From Tetragnatha versicolor (Eukaryota; Arthropoda; Arachnida; Araneae; Tetragnathidae): 64,000 bases of DNA. The stretch's first letter is position 1. Each line of letters opens with the position of its first letter. Below the pieces are notes generated by a model. It saw only the letters and a list, made by a program, of their open reading frames with translations, made no database searches and had not been told where the DNA came from. Position numbers and translations under genes: made by a program. The stretch covers positions 47,648,990 to 47,712,989 of the forward strand of contig JANDEH010000008.1 of the NCBI GenBank assembly GCA_024610705.1, in the 5' to 3' direction. Positions 12,188 through 22,796 of the stretch are shown one piece after another.

Positions 12188-13795
12188 CAGCGGTTCTCAA
12201 ACTGTGCTCCGCGGAGCCCTTAGGGCTCCGCCAAGCATTTCCAGGGGCTCCGCGAAGAAATTTGAAATAAATACATTTTTTGATAATTTCTTATTTGCTT
12301 TTCTCTGAAATGTTATATAAATAACTTTCTGTAAGGTGTTGGTAAGGTCTGCTGATTTTTGCCTTTTTCAGGTCTTTTTTGGTTTACCAAAACCAGTTAA
12401 AACCCTGTTTTTAGGGTAAAATTTCCAAAACTTTTCTGGGGGAGGAACCCCCAGGATGGGACGGTTTGGCGCTGGCCGTTTGGGTGCCGGCCCGTTTCGG
12501 CACCAAATTTTTCTTCTAATTTTTAGAAGAATTTTGAGAGTTCTATTTACTTTCATTTTATTTCTCCGCTGAAACGGCCGCACCGAATAGTAGCACACCA
12601 AGGAACCCCATTCCCCCATCTCTCAAATTGATTACTCAGCACCTTTTTTTTTATAAAGTTCAACAAAATCATAATCCTACTTAAAAATATATGTCCAAAA
12701 TTCGGAGTAGATGTACCAAAACCAAGGGAAAACCTGTTTTTAGTAGTCAAATTTCCAACCCCCTCCTTTATAGCATTTGGAACTTAATTACACAAAACGT
12801 TTCTTATATTAAGTTCTTTAAGATGCAAATTCTGCCAAAAAATGTATAAAAAGCTAACATTGATCCTATGGCATGGGAGGGGATAAGGAATGATTTTGGG
12901 CCCATGTGTAAATACTGAATATGTATAATATACTGAATATAAAATGTACCTCTGACGTATGGTCTAACAGCCCCCCAAAACAGCTCTCGATTTCAAAAGA
13001 AGTAACTTTTAGGAAAACAAAATTTACAGATGTATAGATTTCTGTATGAATCCTTTGTTCATGCATCTCCGGCATAATAATTAAAAAGTGATAGCTTTAA
13101 TATTCAGAAATTTAAAATAAAGATTTACATTGTATCCAATGATAAGATATAATTGGTAAACAAAATATTATTCCGGGGTGTATATCAAAGGGGCGAGGGG
13201 GCCCGGGCCCTGCCTCTCCCCCGGAAAATCGGACTACGTATAACAAAACAAGTTAAAACCATGTTATTTAGGGTCAAATTTCCGAAATTCATTTGGGGGA
13301 GGACCCCCAAAACCCCCTATTGTACTTGAAACTTTATTATTGTCAATTTTTATAGGAAGTTTGTTAAAATTAAAATCCTACCTAAAAATGAATGTCCAAA
13401 ATTTGGACAATGATGTACCTAAAACGAGTTAAAAAAAACTGTTTTTAAGGATCACATTTTACAAAATCTTCTCGGGAGGAAGGACCCCCAGACCCTTCTA
13501 TTGTATTGGATCATAATTCGTCACAATTTTTCTTACATATAAATTATCTTAGATGCAAATTATACCTAAAAATGAATTTAAAAGCTACGTTAAACTGTTA
13601 AATATGCATGGGAGGGGCTGAGGAATAATTTTAGACCCCTCCCGAAATAAATTTCTATTATGCTTTTATTTCTAGAAGCAATGGGTTTTAAGTAATTTGC
13701 TTTTATACCTTGAAAAAATTATTTCGGAAAAGGGCTCCGCGAAGAATTTGTCTCTTGAAAAGGGCTCCGCGACATAAAAAGTTTGAGAACCCCTG
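12188..13795 (+). mobile_element. hAT-type element, GGCTCCGCGG family, copy 1
   Basis: Ends are CAGCGGTTCTCAAAC and GTTTGAGAACCCCTG, with GGGCTCCGCG repeats just inside both. TATTAAAC occurs at 12180-12187 and again at 13800-13807, four bases (TATA) beyond the right terminus, so the TSD is probable but not flush. No transposase is readable. The interior contains several copies of the dispersed GGGGGAGGACCCCC module. A second, inverted copy is at 22797-25232. Confidence 0.75.
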
Positions 13796-13807
13796 TATAT
13801 ATTAAAC

Positions 13808-14537
13808 TATACCACGCTTCCGAATCTACTCGCTCCAAGGAAGGTTTCTGAATAAAAATAATTTAAAATCGAAGCATCTTAATAACTTTTTTGGTCAATT
13901 TTATGCTTAAAAACCAATATTTCATACCTAACTTCAGGGCAAAACCACATTGTTGTAAATATAAAAAGAGAAATTGTAACTTTAATTGTCGTAGGCATAT
14001 TATCGATTGTTGTTGCGCTATGTGATCCCAGATGTGAAAAATCACAAATAGCGTTGGAACGGTACCTAAACTCGCTCCTAGAGAGACAAATGAAAACAGC
14101 AATGAAACTTATTTCTGTTCAAGCTAGAGTAGTGGATGGTTAAGAAAATATGACTAGTGTATCAGGAAATAGCAATAAAAACTAGTAAAATCAAAGTATG
14201 CTAGTAAGTTCACTAGTTTTTACTGTTATTTACTGATAACTGATGCTGTTATTACAGTAAAGAACATAGCACTGCAACATGCAATCAGTGTGATAGCGAT
14301 TTTAAGGGTTTTTGCATATTATCCTGTTGACCGTACCACTGAATCCGAAATCGGTAAACAACTCATTGACTTTTCTATGGCTGTGCTGCTGAATTTGACA
14401 AGTTGTAGCGCCAAAGCCGCTTAGGTATTAAAGTGAAGTTGGCGACTAAAAATTCGCCAAGAGGTGCCAACCCGAATCCACTTTTAGATTTTTACGGGAA
14501 ATTATATATAAAAAAATTATTTTTCAGCAGCAGCACA
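13808..14537. other. Intronic sequence, nothing recognised
   Basis: A 79-codon minus frame (13863-14102) has no motif. I see no TIR pair or RNA gene here. Confidence 0.4.
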
Positions 14538-14580
14538 TAGGGGAGACCGGGGATGGATGGGACACTGGGTAGGATGGGGC

Positions 14581-15273
14581 CAGAGGTGCAGAATATGTCC
14601 GAACGCCCGAACGATGTTCGGGGGAAATTCAAGCAGCTCTGGGGAAATTTTCCTCCAAGATAGAAAGAAAAACTAAAAAATCCAACATCATTATCTGGAA
14701 AACAGATATTTCGTGCATTGAATGGATAAAAACTTCCAATTTCAACGAAAATCAGGTGAAAACATCAGAGTTATGGACATGGATGCAGAGTGGGAAAAAC
14801 TACGGATCTGCGCTAAAAACCTAATTATCTAAGTGAATACCTGGATGTTGGCTTTTCCTTGCTTTTCAATTGGTATGCAGGAAAAGCAATCTATCCCTGG
14901 TAGAATGGAAAATTTTCACTAATAATAGCGTAGTGTTCTTGTTTAATCAAATCGATGTTCTGAATTAAAATGTTGAGTTAATTAAGGAGAAATTTACAGG
15001 TAGCTCAAATTTGAGAAAAGTAGACAATTTTTCATATTTATAGAAAGGGGCACTTTTTGTTGAGCCAATAGATTATAAGTGTGTAAGAAAGGCTAAAAAA
15101 GAGTGTAAAGATCAATTTAAATTTATGGATTATGTGAAAATTATTGAATCTGAAAGAAGTTAAAGAACTGAAAAAACTAATTTTTTAATGAAATTTCATT
15201 TTGGGGGGAATTTGGGAGAAAAAAATTGTGTTCTGGGGAAATTTAGGATCCTGAAACATTTTCTGCACCCCTG
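14581..15273. mobile_element. hAT MITE with exact 8-bp TSD
   Basis: Termini are CAGAGGTGCAGAA and TTCTGCACCCCTG. GATGGGGC is duplicated at 14573-14580 and 15274-15281. The length is 693 bp and no transposase is seen. Excising it restores a continuous GATGGGGC stretch of the host TGGGACA element. Confidence 0.87.
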
Positions 15274-16114
15274 GATGGGGCACCTTCAATAAATCTTAAA
15301 ATTATAAATAAAATTAGTTTTTGAGTGTTCCACCAGGTAAAGCCACCAAGGCTTCATACTTTTTGCTGTTTACTATTTTAGTTGTAAGCTCCTACAAGTT
15401 TCTGAATGAAAAAGATGGTTTCACTATAGCAAAAGTAACGAAGATTACACTTTTTAAAATGAATTTTCAATCTGATTCTTGGTTGCTTTCTTAATGGTTT
15501 ATATTGTTTTCTAAACAGAATAATGTATTCTTTATGAATATATAGTTGAGTTAAGCCTAAAAGCTACAGTTCTTTTGAAAGAACCTATTTTTTAAAACTG
15601 TTGCTACCGGAGTGGGATGGGACACCATGACTTGGGGTGGAATGGGACATACCCAATTCCTCTCAATACCTAAATACAAGCTATTGCATACAATTCTTTA
15701 GATACCATTGTTTTGAAACTGATTAGTATTGCAGTTGAAAACATATTTTTTTAGATTAACGAAGAATTTTAACTATTTTGTATTTTTCACTTAAGTTAGA
15801 TTTTTCAAAGTAAATATAGGGTAAAATAACTGATATTTTTTAAATAAATCTATGTGTACAATACTTCCATCTTTGTAGTTTTTAATCATACATTTAAAAA
15901 GTAATCATAAATTTTAATTTAAAAAGATATGTATATATATATATTTCAGCCGGAACGGCGTTCCGGAACCTCTTTTTCAGAAAATTATTAATATTCTATT
16001 TTATCTTTGCATTTTTGTACATAAGCTTTTAGAATTTCACTTTTGTTTTAAAAGCCTAATAAAATTACAATTCAGACTATTTTTTCCCGGGAAAATACGT
16101 GTATACTCTTACAA

Positions 16115-16672
16115 GGAAACGTTCTTAGAGTGAACTCACAGAAATGCTCGAAAATTTTACAGGCATAAGAAGATGACTCAAAACACTTACTGTGAAAAAA
16201 TTAGCTGCTGAATTTCAATAGGAGAGGAATTATTTAAATTTGAAAATTGGGTTCTGAGTTGCCAAACACATTTATTAAGCACCACTTGGTGACTTTCCAA
16301 TCGGATGGAATGAGAAATTTGATTCGAAGTGTCTAAATCCACGAAAGTTGATTCGTGCTAAAGTATTAGCGAAATTCGTTATATATATAGAGTTGAGTTG
16401 TTACTTTCGTGGATTTAGACACTTTGCAATTTAAATTACTTTAGAGAAAACGCGGCCAGTTACTTTATGCCATTAAGTGCCTTCACTGCATGTTTCGCTT
16501 AGTAAGGTTGCACTAACTTGGCGTTGAAAATGATGATTTTCAAAGTTAATTTACTCCTCTCCTAATGAAATTCAGCTGCTAATTTTTTCACAGTAAGTGT
16601 TTTATATCATCTACTAACCCCTGTAAAAATTTCATCCATTTCTGTGAGTTCAGCCTGAGAATGTTTCCTCGT
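16115..16672. repeat. Foldback of about 560 bp
   Basis: GAACTCACAGAAATG and ACTTACTGTGAAAAAATTAG on the left are inverted on the right as CTAATTTTTTCACAGTAAGT and CATTTCTGTGAGTTC. A nested hairpin at the centre repeats CTAAATCCACGAAAG against CTTTCGTGGATTTAG. The same central piece recurs at about 22647-22740. Confidence 0.7.
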
Positions 16673-16777
16673 TAGCTAGCATCTGGTCATCATTCTGCCT
16701 CAGCCGTCAAAGGCAAGGAGAGATCGCGAGAGGTGCAATACAATGAGGACCAAATGAAATTTTGTACTATATTATAG

Positions 16778-16827
16778 ATGGTGACTTTCAGCTTAATTTA
16801 AATTTAGATTAAGCTGAAAGTCACCAT
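16778..16827. repeat. Perfect 19-bp hairpin
   Basis: ATGGTGACTTTCAGCTTAA at 16778-16796 is exactly complementary to 16809-16827, with a 12-base AT loop. It could be a residual short palindromic insertion. It is too short for a typical animal microRNA precursor, so I do not call it one. Confidence 0.75.
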
Positions 16828-17726
16828 TGAAATGTCTTTTATTGTTTTATTAGGAAAAGTGGTGTAACTTTAAAACACTTCGCATTTTGTTTTAATGAGA
16901 GTTATTTAAATTGGATTTAAAGTTTTAAAAATACTTTTAAATAAAACATATTTTACTACAGTGTATTTTTGTTAAAGTTTAGTACTTTTGAAAATGAAAT
17001 ATTGAATCATCAAGTTACAACAAATTTGCCAAAATGTGTTGTACCTTGAGACATCTTAAATTCTATCATTTAAGGACTTAAACAACGCATTCTATTCCTT
17101 AAATTTGACAAAATATACAACACTAATGGTTCATTGTTTAAAAGCCGTTCCACTTCCTACCAGAGGCACCCTTTTGGAAAAAAATACAATCCACTGTACA
17201 AATAAGGTGTTTTATAAAAAGTTTTGTAAAACGTTCATCTTCTAATAAAATAATTAATATTAATATAATTTATTATTAATAATTGAGTTAGAAAACTCAA
17301 CACATTTGAATTTATTTTGTAAAGTAAAATTTGAAAATAAATGCTAAGATTTTGTATTAAAAAGTATTTGCTTTTTTAGTTTTTTGACCAATAATTTTTC
17401 CGTTCCGGTACCTCTTTTTTTAGAAATCGAGCCCTGTATATAGTATATATACGTTAAAAAGATATAAATATATTTTGTTTGCTATCACTTTGGTTATATT
17501 TTTTAAACATGTTTAAATGTTCCAAGATGTTAGTTTGAAAGTTTCAAATTTATACAGTGAAAACTAAATTTTAAAAAAATATTCTCGGGAAAAAGTGTTC
17601 CATCCCTCCCTGATCTCCCCTATTATATGAAGAAATTTTTAAACATTCAAAATAATAGGTATAAAAAATTACAACATGAAATACAGTGTAAAATTTAGAA
17701 AAATTCAAATGTCTTAGTTTACTTAC

Positions 17727-18247
17727 TCCGTCATACTGTTGAAGAGTATGTCGCACAAAAAATACAAGTAGCTGTAGCTGTCATCGAAATCATACTTGAA
17801 TCCATACCTTACCAATGTTTCTCTAAAAACTGGCTTTTCATAATATATATCATCCCTTAGAATATTGAGATTTTTCATATGAACAGTATTGTAAGAGCAG
17901 CGTCGCTCAACTAAGCAATCCAGGATTGCTTTTAGTTCATCTGGTGAAAGAACTCGAATGAAATCTTCAACGTGAGCAATTGAGAAGACGAATAAACCGT
18001 CTCTTGGTTTATAACACTCACCAAGAACGCATATGAACACTTCAACTAAGTCAGCTAATGGTATTTTTCCACCATCATTTTTAGTGAACTGAAACAACAT
18101 CCTTCTATAGAAATCCTGAATAATGTAAATGTGCTCCTTACGTAACGCATACGCATCCCTGTTAGGAAAATTGTTAGCAAATCTCTTCAGATCAAGATAT
18201 CCTTCACCTATCAGGTACTTGAAATCTTTAACTACTTCCTCCAACAT
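17727..18247 (-). CDS. SOCS-box protein, upstream exon
   Basis: This exon encodes about 173 residues and the first two bases of a Glu codon, then a consensus donor GTAAGT. It joins in phase to the SOCS-box exon at 7964-8396, giving about 317 residues. The composition is soluble and mixed alpha-helical, with no transmembrane stretch. I do not recognise a domain in this part. It may hold a divergent substrate-binding fold, and similar proteins occur as families in arachnids (memory, unverified). The first Met is at 18247. A TAG lies in frame two codons upstream, so this is either the true start or just after an acceptor ending ..ATCATAG. Compared with its surroundings it is much richer in balanced codons and lacks repeats. 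Confidence 0.75.
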
Positions 18248-18424
18248 CGTAATCTATGATAAATGTAGTGAAAAAAGGAGTTATGACCTTGTGAATAAGC
18301 AGAAGGTGCGTTGTATTTTTGTGGATTAAGAACTCATTAGTTTTTAAACTATATACTAGATTTATTTACAAGAATATTAAGTACGTTTAAAGCATAGTTG
18401 AAAGTTAGCGCGGAATTCTAACAA

Positions 18425-18545
18425 AGTTGAGTTGAGTTGAGTTGAGTTGGGTAGTCTTGTGTCTTTTGCTGCAGAGAGTTGAGTTGAGTTGGGTACTCTT
18501 GTGTCTTTTGCTGCAGAGATAGACTGGCTTAGCTGCAGAGATAGA
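18425..18545. repeat. Short tandem repeat, about 43-49 bp units
   Basis: Two copies of a unit containing GAGTTGAGTTGGGTA, TCTTGTGTCTTTTGCTGCAG are followed by two shorter partial units ending TGCAGAGATAGAC. It lies just upstream of the SOCS-box gene exon. A regulatory role is not shown. Confidence 0.7.
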
Positions 18546-18619
18546 CAATTCTAAGCGGGAATATAAATAAACATTGATAACGAAAAGAGACAAGTTGAGT
18601 AGTAGCTATGCTATTTAAG

Positions 18620-18850
18620 AAGGATGCCTATAATAATATTTAATATACAGAAAAAATACAGGCAACTGGTCAGGTCACAGAAAAAGGGAATAAGGAACTT
18701 GCATGATTTTTTTAATCTATTCTTCACAAAAAAATAAGCCACTACACAAAATTTGAGGCCGATTGAGAAATTTTTCGATTGCAAAAAAATATCAAAAATC
18801 GTCATTTTCGAAGGGCGCAAGTTCAGACTTGCGTATGCGCCAAGTTTTTA
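18620..18850. repeat. Dispersed repeat (GAACTTGCATGATTTTTTT family)
   Basis: The order CTTGCATGATTTTTTTAAT, ATTTGAGGCCGATTGAGAAA, CGATTGCAAAAAAAT is found again, inverted, at about 52500-52630. It is a dispersed transposon-derived family whose full ends are not clear here. Confidence 0.6.
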
Positions 18851-19014
18851 GCGATAAAGATGACTAATATGGTAACCCTAACTCATGGTAAGTGAATTAT
18901 TTGGCTTCTAAATGTGCCGCTAAACATCGAGGCCGAAAACGCTTAATTGCATGCATAGTGATTTGAGTCGTCTAGTTTCAAAACCAGGTAGATCCATTTT
19001 GACACAGCTTTGAT

Positions 19015-20797
19015 CAAGGGCGTATGCAGGCAGGGGCAGGGGGGGCAGCTGCCCCCCCTAGAAAATTTCAATCACAATTTTTTTTGTATATTGCATTTAC
19101 GAACGCAATAACATTTTAGTGTTTGTCGTGGATTTTCTATGTTTCTTGTAAAGTACAAGCGCACCAATGCTAATACATCTATAAAGTAACACCGCTAACG
19201 CATTTTATCCCCTCACGCCGTCCGTTTGCTGACCGGAAATTACCCCAAACACGAGTATGGGAAATCCGACGGAACAAATCTCGGTCAGGGGGGGCAGATA
19301 CCCTATGAAAGAAATTTGGTGCCTTTACTCCTTTACTCCCCCGAATTTTCGGAGAACTGATAGTGGGAAAGAGGGGTGGTTGGATCTAATTGCTTCCAAA
19401 AGGAGAGGGGGGAGGCTGTGTTTGTTTAGTTAGGTTTCTTCCCGTCTTTTCGTGGCCACCTGCAACCCAGATGTCTTATCTTTCTTGGACATCCAATGAG
19501 AGGACACTGGTCACAAACTTTCAGTTAAACATTCATACGAAATCCCAGAACGTTGGTTGGTTGTTTGGAGTTTTATGGCGCATGATGAAATCCCAGAACG
19601 ACCTAGCAACAACTACATACTTCGACAGTTCAGTTCGTGCTTCGTCAGTTTAAGCGTTTCTGCAGGCTGCAATTTTAATTTTGTTTTACTTATAATGAAA
19701 GAAAGCTCACTGATTATTTTAACCGAAAGGCGTGTGAAAACGGTGAAAATGAAGGACCACCGAATGTTAAAGAGCCAGCTCCTGAGACTTCTATGGAAAA
19801 GGTAAGTGCTTGAGCTGATAAATTGATGGAATATGGAATACATATTGATCGATGGTTTGTGCCATCAGGGACTTTTATATTAGGGTGATTTTAAAAAAAA
19901 TTATTATTGAAATAAATCCGCTCTATCGGATAGACCCCGCGAGTTACCTTGGAGAACACTCAAGTTGCCTAATTGAGTGTTCCCCAAAGAGTTTCAAAAT
20001 GAGATGAAACACTAGTTTTAAGAGGCAAATTTTAAAACATTTCTGGGGGAAAACCCCCAGTCCCCATCGAAATTTTGACTTCTATGTGAAAATTTTTCCT
20101 TTAAATTTATGTGATTTACAAGGAACTGTTCTCTTCAAGTGTAATAAAAAATGTGTCTCAAAATGAGCATAAACACTATTTTTTTAGGCCAATTTTCAAA
20201 TTTTTTCTAGGAGAGACCACAGACCCTCCCAGACTTGGAGTAACTCAGGGGTGTATATAAGAGGTGTATTAGTGTACCAAAACCAGTTAAAACCCTGTTA
20301 TTTGGGTCAAATTTTCGAAAATTTTCTGGGGGAGGACCCCCAAACCCTCCATTAGTATTTGGTACTTAATTATTCAAAAAGTTAATTAAGTAAATAAAAC
20401 GGTGTCTCAAATCGGAAGGTATTACTGTCAGGAATTTTTTACACGTTTTATTGAAGCCATTTGGTCATAAAACCTATCCCATCCTAACAGCAAGAAACCT
20501 TTTTTCGTTCATATCTAAGACCTCTGCTGTGAAAAAAAATATACTCTCCTTCTACAAATGAAAATCCTGAATCCATCCCGAACCAGATTGAAGCTGATGA
20601 CTTTTTACTAGTGTTGCAACCGGATAAACAATTTGATGTGAGATAACAGAATTAGGAGGGGGAGTATATTGAGTGTTTTTGATAGTGATGTAAGGTAATA
20701 AAATGAAAATTTCCAAGGGTGGGGGGTAATTCCCCCCCTTGGCTACACCCCGGCGGCGGGCGGCCCCCCCCTAGAAAAAATCCTGCATACGCCCTTG
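19015..20797. mobile_element. hAT element (CAAGGGCGTATGCAGG ends), exact 8-bp TSD
   Basis: CAAGGGCGTATGCAGG and CCTGCATACGCCCTTG are exact inverted termini. GCTTTGAT is duplicated at 19007-19014 and 20798-20805. The length is 1783 bp. Short frames inside show no transposase. The second half carries three copies of the dispersed GGGGGAGGACCCCC module. Confidence 0.9.
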
Positions 20798-20975
20798 GCT
20801 TTGATAAAAGGACTGACCATTTGGCAACGCGAATCGGTCGCCAAATAGAAGACTAGTTGGCGCTATATCACGGCCGGTGGGCCGGTAGCCGTTCCGGCCG
20901 CCATGTTTTACCACGACTCAAATGAAGATTAACCCAAGAAAAAGGACGTTATAACAAGTTATTACGATTTCAGTA

Positions 20976-21046
20976 TATCCCGCTGGCTCTGCGGTATGGT
21001 GCACGCTCTGCATGCGAGAGATACATATTTCGATCCCCAGTAATTA
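20976..21046 (+). pseudogene. tRNA-Ala(TGC)-like relic
   Basis: GCTCTGCGGTATGGTGCACG resembles a D-arm/A-box. CGCTCTGCATGCG resembles an anticodon stem-loop with TGC, and TTTCGATCCCCAG resembles a T-arm/B-box. The acceptor stem does not close and no T-run terminator follows, so this is a decayed tRNA or SINE head inside the palindromic element. Confidence 0.4.
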
Positions 21047-21242
21047 TATAATTTAAAAATAAGAACAAAATTATATTTCGTATCGTAACTCACTTAAGTG
21101 TTATCATTTGAGTAGTGGTAAAACATGGCAGCCAGAACGGGTGACCGGCCGTGATATAGCGCCAACTTTTCTCCCATTTGGCGACCGAGTTGACTATTAC
21201 TGAAGCTGTGCCAAAATGGATCTACCTGGTTTTGAAACTAGA

Positions 21243-21709
21243 CTATTCATTTGTTTGTTCCCAAATTTGTTGCCGATGATCGCGGAACCCTGAAAATTTA
21301 TTAATCAACGTCTTATCCAAATTTAATAACTGTTTTAAATGAAACCAGGCGCGAATCCAGCACAAGGGGGGCTTTTTTCCCAGACAATCACCTTTACCTT
21401 TTGGTAAAAATGTCAAAATGTTGGTGATTTTTCAGAAAGTATCACGCAAGATCCCCTTGAGGTACCATGGGGGTCTGGAATTTTTTTGAAATTCGACTGG
21501 TAAAAGTAGGGTTTTAATTCATTTTGAGAACCTTTTAGGGTCCAAGGGGGGGCGGAACTGTCCATTCTTATTTTTTTACACCATTCTTATTTTTTTAATG
21601 AAATAAAGTTTGTCACACGGAACCCCTAAATTTTTTCATGGAACCCCTGGGTTCCACGGAACCACAGAGAAAAATCCTAACAGAGGGTCCAAAACAATAT
21701 ATTTAAAAG
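21243..21709. other. Non-coding, no element boundaries found
   Basis: It contains AAGGGGGG and GGAACCCCTGGGTTCC fragments typical of eroded hAT ends, but I could not pair them. No gene is seen. Confidence 0.35.
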
Positions 21710-21900
21710 TTGGATGGTTATGAGGGCGCCACGATGAACTAAATGATTGACAGAGAGATCAAACCTGTGATTGGCTGTCACTTAATCTTCTATTTTCGAA
21801 GGAGAAGGAAAAAGTTTATCTCAACCAATCAGGCTTTTCCCTCCCGCCTTTCGTGACGTTGATGCGATCGCAGCGCCAAAATAGCCCCACAACCATCCAA
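21710..21900. mobile_element. Short MITE (TTGGATGGTT ends)
   Basis: TTGGATGGTTATGAGGGCGCC at the left is imperfectly inverted at the right (GCGCCAAAATAGCCCCACAACCATCCAA, in part). The length is about 190 bp. Moderately GC-rich and non-coding; the TSD is not evident. Confidence 0.55.
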
Positions 21901-22408
21901 ATTTTCAATTTCCATTAGCGCCTATGCCGACGGACTCTCTGTTCTAGTACTCTGTGTACGGAACCCACTTTGGGAAGCATAACCACTGCATTAGAGATTA
22001 GAGCATTAGACTATAAAGTACCGACTTCAATGCTTTTTCTTTTCCATCGGAAGCTGGTACTCAAGGATTAAACAGATTTAATCGCGGCTATAAAATATAT
22101 AAATTTTCCAGATGATGTTACTAAACGAGATTAACAAGAAAGCTTCATAAAAAAGTTTTAATAATAAATCGCGAGACAATTTTGAATTTTGTAAAAGGAC
22201 CCGAGGCATAGTCGTATTTTTCTACTCGCCAGTGTTTCGGCACTTAATATAAAATAAAAAAATTTTTTACAAACTCAATCCACCAAATCCACTGAAATCT
22301 GAGGAGGGGGACCAAGAAAAATTCCAATCACGCCCGTAACTAAATACTTTCAGGAGGATACTTAATTTAACCAATGGATCTTTTAAATTTAATATTTTAC
22401 CATGTAAT

Positions 22409-22590
22409 GGAGGCTTTACACCACCCGGTTTGCGACAGCGATTCCGCGGTTTTCGGGAATTTCGACAGCCGCAGTAACTCAGCAACCTCTCGAAAGATGG
22501 CGCTGTTCAATTAAGGGAAGAGGGTCAATTTTTTGTCGCGAACCGGATCTCGCAGAATCGCTGTCGCGAATCGCGTGGTCTAAAGCCGCC
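22409..22590. mobile_element. GC-rich MITE (GGAGGCTTTA / TAAAGCCGCC ends)
   Basis: GGAGGCTTTACACCAC pairs with GTGGTCTAAAGCCGCC in inverse, and GCGACAGCGATTC pairs with GAATCGCTGTCGC. The length is 182 bp and it is non-coding. No exact TSD is visible. Confidence 0.65.
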
Positions 22591-22639
22591 TTAACTCGTC
22601 CGTCAGTGCACCTAATGTTTAATTATTTATAGGCATTTT

Positions 22640-22760
22640 CTAAATCTAAATCCACGAAAGTAACAACTCAACTCTAACGAATTTCGCTAATACTAATACT
22701 TTAGCATGGGTGAATATAGACACTTTGTGAATATAGACACTTCGTTATTTATATTTTTTT
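22640..22760. repeat. Copy of the ATCCACGAAAG hairpin family
   Basis: CTAAATCCACGAAAGTAACAACTCAACTCTAACGAATTTCGCTAATAC matches (in pieces) the central hairpin region at about 16330-16420, in inverted orientation, followed by two AATATAGACACTT units. A dispersed repeat fragment. Confidence 0.6.
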
Positions 22761-22796
22761 TCAAACCAGACTTGTGTTAAACAATACCGTTTAAGC

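Larger units (their letters stand above)
15947..17436. mobile_element. Probable element with CCGGAAC ends
   Basis: The left end (CAGCCGGAACGGCGTTCCGG) and right end (CCGTTCCGGTACCTC, then ATCGAGCCCTG) share CCGGAAC blocks. The element begins CAG and ends CTG, which would suit hAT. The flanks are AT repeats, so a TSD cannot be judged. A foldback (16115-16672) and a perfect hairpin (16778-16827) lie inside. Confidence 0.4.
14540..17620. mobile_element. TA-flanked GGGGAGA / TGGGACA element with insertions
   Basis: The left end GGGGAGACCGGGGATGGATG follows TA (14538-14539). The right end is the inverse (CATCCCTCCC, then CTCCCC) followed by TA (17621-17622). GATGGGACA-type repeats recur internally, for example near 15610. 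The TA flank suggests a Tc1/mariner-like group. A hAT element (14581-15273) and a second element (15947-17436) interrupt it. A related element is at 54551-58268. Confidence 0.65.
8397..17726 (-). other. 9.3 kb intron filled with transposons
   Basis: On the minus strand the donor GTAAGT (17726-17721) and the acceptor TTTCTTTCAG (ending at 8397) bound this interval. Phase is preserved across the junction. The intron holds a CAGGGTG foldback, at least three hAT elements, a 1.3 kb palindrome and a TGGGACA-family element, each listed separately. Confidence 0.7.
18971..21242. mobile_element. Palindromic TIR element hosting a hAT insertion
   Basis: TCTAGTTTCAAAACCAGGTA at the left end is inverted at the right end (TACCTGGTTTTGAAACTAGA). 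GATCCATTTTGACACAGCTT matches its inverse across the hAT insertion. Inner arms also pair: TTGGCGCTATATCACGGCCG with CGGCCGTGATATAGCGCCAA. Without the 1.8 kb hAT insert the element is about 490 bp. A tRNA-Ala-like relic lies at its centre. Confidence 0.75.

Noticed and set aside
13863..14102. Additional exon of the SOCS-box gene in its intron
   Set aside because: The frame has no resemblance to the flanking exons, and the direct junction of the two called exons is already in phase.
16778..16827. microRNA precursor
   Set aside because: The stem is only 19 bp and fully paired, shorter than animal pre-miRNAs, and it sits in transposon debris.
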